NCBI RefSeq assembly: GCF_013314535.1 | Contig: NZ_JABUAE010000008.1 | Span: 1-64,000, forward strand | Reading direction: 5' to 3' | Source: Bacillus sp. Xin1 | GTDB lineage: Bacteria > Bacillota > Bacilli > Bacillales > Bacillaceae_G | DNA: 64,000 nucleotides | Shown: positions 60,535 through 64,000 of the stretch, one piece after another | Position numbering within the stretch: the stretch's first letter is position 1 | Layout: each line of letters begins with the position of its first letter | Notes under the pieces: generated by a model | Databases searched by the model: none | Seen by the model: only the letters and a program-made list of their open reading frames with translations | Told to the model about the DNA's origin: nothing | Position numbers and translations under genes: made by a program

Positions 60535-61798
60535 ATGTAAAACGTCTAGTAAAAAGGTGGTTTTACTACAAGGTTGGGTAAAAAAAATTCGTCACTTGGG
60601 GAATGTCAGTTTTTTATTATTACGTGACCGAACAGGTGTCATCCAATGTGTGTTAGAAAAGGACTTAGCTGGATATAAAGTAGATGTAGAAAGTGTTGTT
60701 CAAATTATTGGTAAACTTGTGGAGACTACAAAAACAGAATTAGGCGCGGAAGTAATTGTAGAAGAAGTAAAAGTGTTAAATACCTCTGATTCAATTCCTT
60801 TTGAAGTGAATAAAAGAAAATTGCAAGTTGGTTTAGATCAAATGTTGAATGAGCGCGTCGTATCGCTTCGGCATGAACGAATTCAAGCGATTTTTACAAT
60901 CCAATCTATGCTTGTTCAGGCATTTAGTGAATTTCTAATAGAGAACGATTTCACACGTATCTTTACACCAAAAATTGTTTCGCAAGGAGCAGAAGGTGGC
61001 GCAAATGTTTTTAAGCTGCCATATTTTCAAAAAGAAGCATATTTAGCTCAATCTCCGCAATTTTATAAACAAATGATGGTAGCTGGTGGACTAGAACGTG
61101 TTTTTGAAATTGCTCCTGTTTATCGAGCAGAACATCATAACTCCTCTCGTCATTTGAATGAATATATATCTTTAGATGTAGAACTTGGGTTTATTCATGA
61201 TTTTCATGAGGTGATGGAATTAGAAAAGGATGTTCTACGTTATATGTTTGAAAAGGTAGAACAAAAATGTGGAAAAGAATTACAACTCTTGCAAGTTACA
61301 GTTCCTATCATTACGGAAATTCCAAAGGTTACACTGGCAGAGGCGCAGCATATTTTGAAAACAAAGTACCATAAAGAATCACCAGCAGGAGATTTAGATA
61401 CAGAAGGTGAAAAGTTGCTTGGAAAATATGTGAAGGAAACATACGGTAGTGATTTTGTCTTTATTACACATTATCCGAAAGAAGCAAGGCCGATGTACAC
61501 GATGCCAAATAAAGAAAATCAAGATGTTACGGACTCCTTTGACTTATTGTATAAAGGATTAGAGATTACATCTGGTGCGCAGCGCATTCATGAGTACGAT
61601 ATGTTACTTACTTCTTTTAAAGAAAAAGGGTTACATCATGAAAAATTTCAGTCGTATATGGATACATTCCGGTATGGTTGTCCGCCACATGGTGGATTTG
61701 GAATTGGATTAGAAAGGCTTGTATATAAATTTTTAGAATTATCGAATGTACGAGAAGCGAGCGCATTTCCGAGAGATTGTACGCGTCTTGTACCATAA
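60500..61798 (+). CDS. aspS2: Archaeal-type (non-discriminating) aspartyl-tRNA synthetase
   Basis: A 432-aa class II synthetase, much shorter than the bacterial AspRS (about 590 aa). An N-terminal OB-fold anticodon domain (VVLLQGWVKKIRHLGNVSF) is followed by the catalytic core with motif 2 FEIAPVYRAEHHNSSRHL and motif 3 GFGIGLERL. The core lacks the GAD insertion of bacterial AspRS. This AspRS2 type often charges tRNA-Asn with Asp as well. The T-box specifier is Asp. The ribosome site is AGGAGG. A standard AspRS should exist elsewhere. Confidence 0.88.
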   Translation: MSETMKRSLVRECKTSSKKVVLLQGWVKKIRHLGNVSFLLLRDRTGVIQCVLEKDLAGYKVDVESVVQIIGKLVETTKTELGAEVIVEEVKVLNTSDSIPFEVNKRKLQVGLDQMLNERVVSLRHERIQAIFTIQSMLVQAFSEFLIENDFTRIFTPKIVSQGAEGGANVFKLPYFQKEAYLAQSPQFYKQMMVAGGLERVFEIAPVYRAEHHNSSRHLNEYISLDVELGFIHDFHEVMELEKDVLRYMFEKVEQKCGKELQLLQVTVPIITEIPKVTLAEAQHILKTKYHKESPAGDLDTEGEKLLGKYVKETYGSDFVFITHYPKEARPMYTMPNKENQDVTDSFDLLYKGLEITSGAQRIHEYDMLLTSFKEKGLHHEKFQSYMDTFRYGCPPHGGFGIGLERLVYKFLELSNVREASAFPRDCTRLVP

Positions 61799-61803
61799 AT
61801 TGA

Positions 61804-61842
61804 AAAGAATCTTCGTGCTTGATGCGAAGATTCTTTTTTATG
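61804..61842 (+). terminator. Terminator of aspS2
   Basis: Arms AAAGAATCTTCG/CGAAGATTCTTT with an 8-nt loop and a T run. Confidence 0.9.
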
Positions 61843-61933
61843 ATAGTGATTTGTATAGTAAGTTTCTTTCGTAGTAGTTTTTTGTTTGAAAGTAGAAAAA
61901 CGTCTTTTTTTCGACAAAAAATAAATATCTTTC

Positions 61934-61962
61934 TTGACAGTCATACATATAAACGATATAAT
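61934..61962 (+). promoter_or_regulatory. Promoter of the NSS transporter T-box unit
   Basis: Consensus TTGACA and TATAAT with a 17-bp spacer. Confidence 0.85.
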
Positions 61963-61974
61963 TCGTAGTAATTT

Positions 61975-62280
61975 CAAAAGAAATTATATTCAGAATATTA
62001 GATTGCGTTGAATAGGAGTAGTAAGGTTATGTGTTTGTACAGAGAGCTATGGGTTGGTGTGACATAGTCAAATAACATCCTGAACTCGCCTAGGAGCAGT
62101 AAGGTGGAACAGAAGTCTAATTCTTAGTAAATCTTAACGGTTAACCTTCGATAACAGGTTTGTAATCAAACGATTACTGCTAAGGTGGATTCATAATGGA
62201 ATCAATAAGAGTGGTACCGCGTTAAGTAAATGGCTTAGCGTCTCTTTATATAAAGAGATGCTGGGCCATTTTTTATTATA
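61975..62280 (+). promoter_or_regulatory. T-box riboswitch of the NSS transporter, tentative specifier CTC (Leu)
   Basis: Stem I with AGAGAGCTATGGG, T-box AGAGTGGTACCGCG (62208-62221), terminator stem AAATGGCTTAGCGTCTCTTT region with T run (62228-62276). The specifier region reads TGAA-CTC-G (62085-62087), giving Leu, or TCG (Ser) in another register. The register is less certain than for the synthetase leaders. Confidence 0.85.
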
Positions 62281-62365
62281 TATAGGAAGAAATGGAGGGT
62301 TTATTTGGATTGGTTAATTATATTCGTTTATTAATATAAAAAGATTTAATTAGGAGGAAAATAGG

Positions 62366-63706
62366 ATGAAACAGACGGAGCAATGGACTTCGAAATTAGG
62401 TTTTATAATGGCCGCAGCAGGATCTGCAATTGGACTTGGAGCAATATGGAAGTTTCCTTATATTGCTGGAAAGAGCGGGGGAGGAGCATTCTTTTTAATC
62501 TTTATATTGTTTACAGTATTAATAGGTCTGCCGTTACTAATAGCTGAATTTATGATAGGGCGTAGTACACAGAAACAAGCAATTGGAGCATTTAAAAGCA
62601 TCGCACCGAATACAGGATGGCATTGGATAGGACGTCTTGGCGTTGGCACTTGTTTTATTTTGCTATCATTTTATAGTGTTGTTGGTGGCTGGGTATTAAT
62701 CTATTTATTCAGAGGGATTACTGGACAATTGATTACACCGCAGCAAAATTACGGCTCTTTATTTACAGAAACAATTGGAGACCCTGTTTGGGCCATTGCT
62801 GGTCATTTTGCTTTTATGTTTATTACAATTTGGATTGTATCAAAAGGAGTACAAAATGGAATTGAAAAAGCGAGTAAATATATGTTACCAGCATTGTTTG
62901 TTCTGTTTGTCGCTCTTATCGTTCGCTCCTTAACACTTGATGATGCGATGAAAGGGGTTAAATTCTTCTTACAGCCGGATTTCTCAAAAATCACATCGGA
63001 AAGTATTTTGTTTGCAATGGGACAATCATTCTTTGCAATTAGTATAGGGATTTCAATCATGGTCACGTATAGTTCTTACTTAAATAAAAAAGAAAGTTTA
63101 CCACGTTCTGCGGTAACGATTGTTGGACTGAACCTATTTGTTTCTCTATTCGCAGGGCTTGCTATTTTTCCAGCAGTCTTTTCACTAGGAATGGAGCCAA
63201 CAGAAGGACCAGGTTTGTTATTTATCGTATTACCATCTGTATTTAGTCAAATTCCATTTGGAAATTTCTTCTTAACAGTATTTCTTGCGTTATTCACGTT
63301 TGCAACGTTAACATCTGCATTTTCTCTACTTGAAACAGTTGTTTCAGCACTAGCGAATGGGCAGCAAGAAAGAAGAAAGAAATTGTCATGGATCATTGGA
63401 TTTTTAATTTTCTTAATAGGTATCCCATCTGCACTTTCATTTGGTGTATGGAGTGATATTACAATCTTCGGTAAAAATATTTTTGATGCGGTAGATTTTT
63501 TATCTAGTAATATTTTAATGCCGCTTGGAGCCTTATTCATAAGTATTTTCGTTTCATTTAAAATGGAGAAAAAGGTATTAGAAGCAGAATTCTTTGTTGG
63601 CGGGAATTACGGAAAATCAATATTTACTTGCTGGGTATTTTTGCTTCGATATGTTGCGCCGATTGCGATTATCATTGTCTTTTTGAATGTAATTGGGATT
63701 ATTTAA
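62366..63706 (+). CDS. NSS-family sodium-dependent amino acid transporter
   Basis: A 446-aa membrane protein of the neurotransmitter:sodium symporter type with about 11-12 TM segments. TM1 carries the substrate/sodium motif [20 protein letters not shown], and the GGG motif and YSVVGGW follow. Bacterial members take up amino acids such as Trp, Leu or Tyr with sodium. The T-box leader ties expression to a tRNA, probably Leu, so a leucine-like substrate is possible. Confidence 0.87.
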   Translation: MKQTEQWTSKLGFIMAAAGSAIGLGAIWKFPYIAGKSGGGAFFLIFILFTVLIGLPLLIAEFMIGRSTQKQAIGAFKSIAPNTGWHWIGRLGVGTCFILLSFYSVVGGWVLIYLFRGITGQLITPQQNYGSLFTETIGDPVWAIAGHFAFMFITIWIVSKGVQNGIEKASKYMLPALFVLFVALIVRSLTLDDAMKGVKFFLQPDFSKITSESILFAMGQSFFAISIGISIMVTYSSYLNKKESLPRSAVTIVGLNLFVSLFAGLAIFPAVFSLGMEPTEGPGLLFIVLPSVFSQIPFGNFFLTVFLALFTFATLTSAFSLLETVVSALANGQQERRKKLSWIIGFLIFLIGIPSALSFGVWSDITIFGKNIFDAVDFLSSNILMPLGALFISIFVSFKMEKKVLEAEFFVGGNYGKSIFTCWVFLLRYVAPIAIIIVFLNVIGII

Positions 63707-63838
63707 CTTTAAATGTTACAATATTCTGAATTGAGAGGGTGAGGGGATGTATTACTATATTACGGATATATAACGTATACGGATTCGTGGTCCTCCTGTT
63801 TGCATATGAAGTAAAAATATAAAAGAGGAAGAGAGAAG

Positions 63839-64000
63839 ATGAAACAAGAAAAAGAAGTAGCATTACAAGGGGAAATGGTGGAAGTACGTGGGAAAAAGCT
63901 GTATGTGGAGATTCATGGGTCATTGGAAAATCATCCTGTATTGTATCTACATGGAGGTCCTGGTGAGATGTGTTTTGATTTTTCTTATCATCAAGCACAT
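63839..64000 (+). CDS. Alpha/beta hydrolase, partial (runs off the window)
   Basis: Only the first 54 codons are in the window. ATG follows AGAGGAAGAGAGAAG. The oxyanion-hole motif LYLHGGPGEMCFDF is the HGGPG signature of proline iminopeptidase-type alpha/beta hydrolases. The catalytic Ser and His lie beyond the end. Confidence 0.75.
   Translation, partial: MKQEKEVALQGEMVEVRGKKLYVEIHGSLENHPVLYLHGGPGEMCFDFSYHQAH

Overview
The window is a low-GC Firmicute chromosome segment, most likely from the Bacillus cereus group. The support is gene content (yfmR, ypgQ and ypgR homologues, brxA, a LiaIH-like pair, archaeal-type AspRS, IleS2), strong GGAGG ribosome sites, T-box leaders, and a bcr1-like repeat flanked by ATAAA (TTTAT on the other strand). 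No rRNA, tRNA or CRISPR was found.

Layout. 1-3000 (minus strand): an LXG polymorphic-toxin cassette made of two small helical partners, the LXG toxin and a candidate immunity gene. 3000-3920: gene-poor debris with at least three truncated coding remnants. 3951-8119: a Q/Y/P-rich repeat protein, an HD hydrolase, an ABC-F protein and a BI-1 family membrane protein. 8277-8429 and 34651-34830 are the two halves of one ssbB-like gene. Between them lies a 26.2-kb mobile island (8436-34644) with inverted ATATCTCC ends and 6-nt cores, driven by Tn554-like tyrosine recombinases at its right end.

Island cargo, left to right: an XRE/C-protein-like regulator; a first arsenic block (ArsR, Cys-tailed flavoprotein, small ORF, ArsN1-like acetyltransferase); a GIY-YIG protein; a small membrane protein; a second arsenic operon (ArsR, Acr3, ArsC, ArsD, ArsA, HesB-like protein, phosphatase); a complete type II CBASS locus (CD-NTase, Cap2 E1-E2, Cap3 JAB, HNH-SAVED effector); an unknown 178-aa protein; a 1177-aa SIR2-domain protein; and the recombinase module. 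The large recombinase gene is split by a 32-bp tandem duplication. The regulator gene and the 178-aa gene share a 14-nt upstream sequence containing GACTATAGTC, a controller-protein C-box look-alike, so one regulator may control a defence module 14 kb away.

Right of the island (35-64 kb) is ordinary chromosome: MFS pump with TetR regulator, LiaIH-like pair, CvfC/YpgR, DCC protein, bacilliredoxin, methyltransferase, then four T-box-controlled units (argS, ileS2, aspS2, an NSS transporter). Likely specifiers are CGC, ATC and GAC, with the last one uncertain. Between the aspS2 T-box and aspS2 is an unreported-looking 31-codon ORF that starts with five Asp and three Asn codons, behind a strong ribosome site. 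Other genes include a 1402-aa TPR protein with an embedded C39-like peptidase domain, a secreted M36-like metalloprotease, a FAD oxidoreductase, and a secreted-protein pseudogene with an in-frame TAG.

All family names come from reading motifs by eye. No database search was run.
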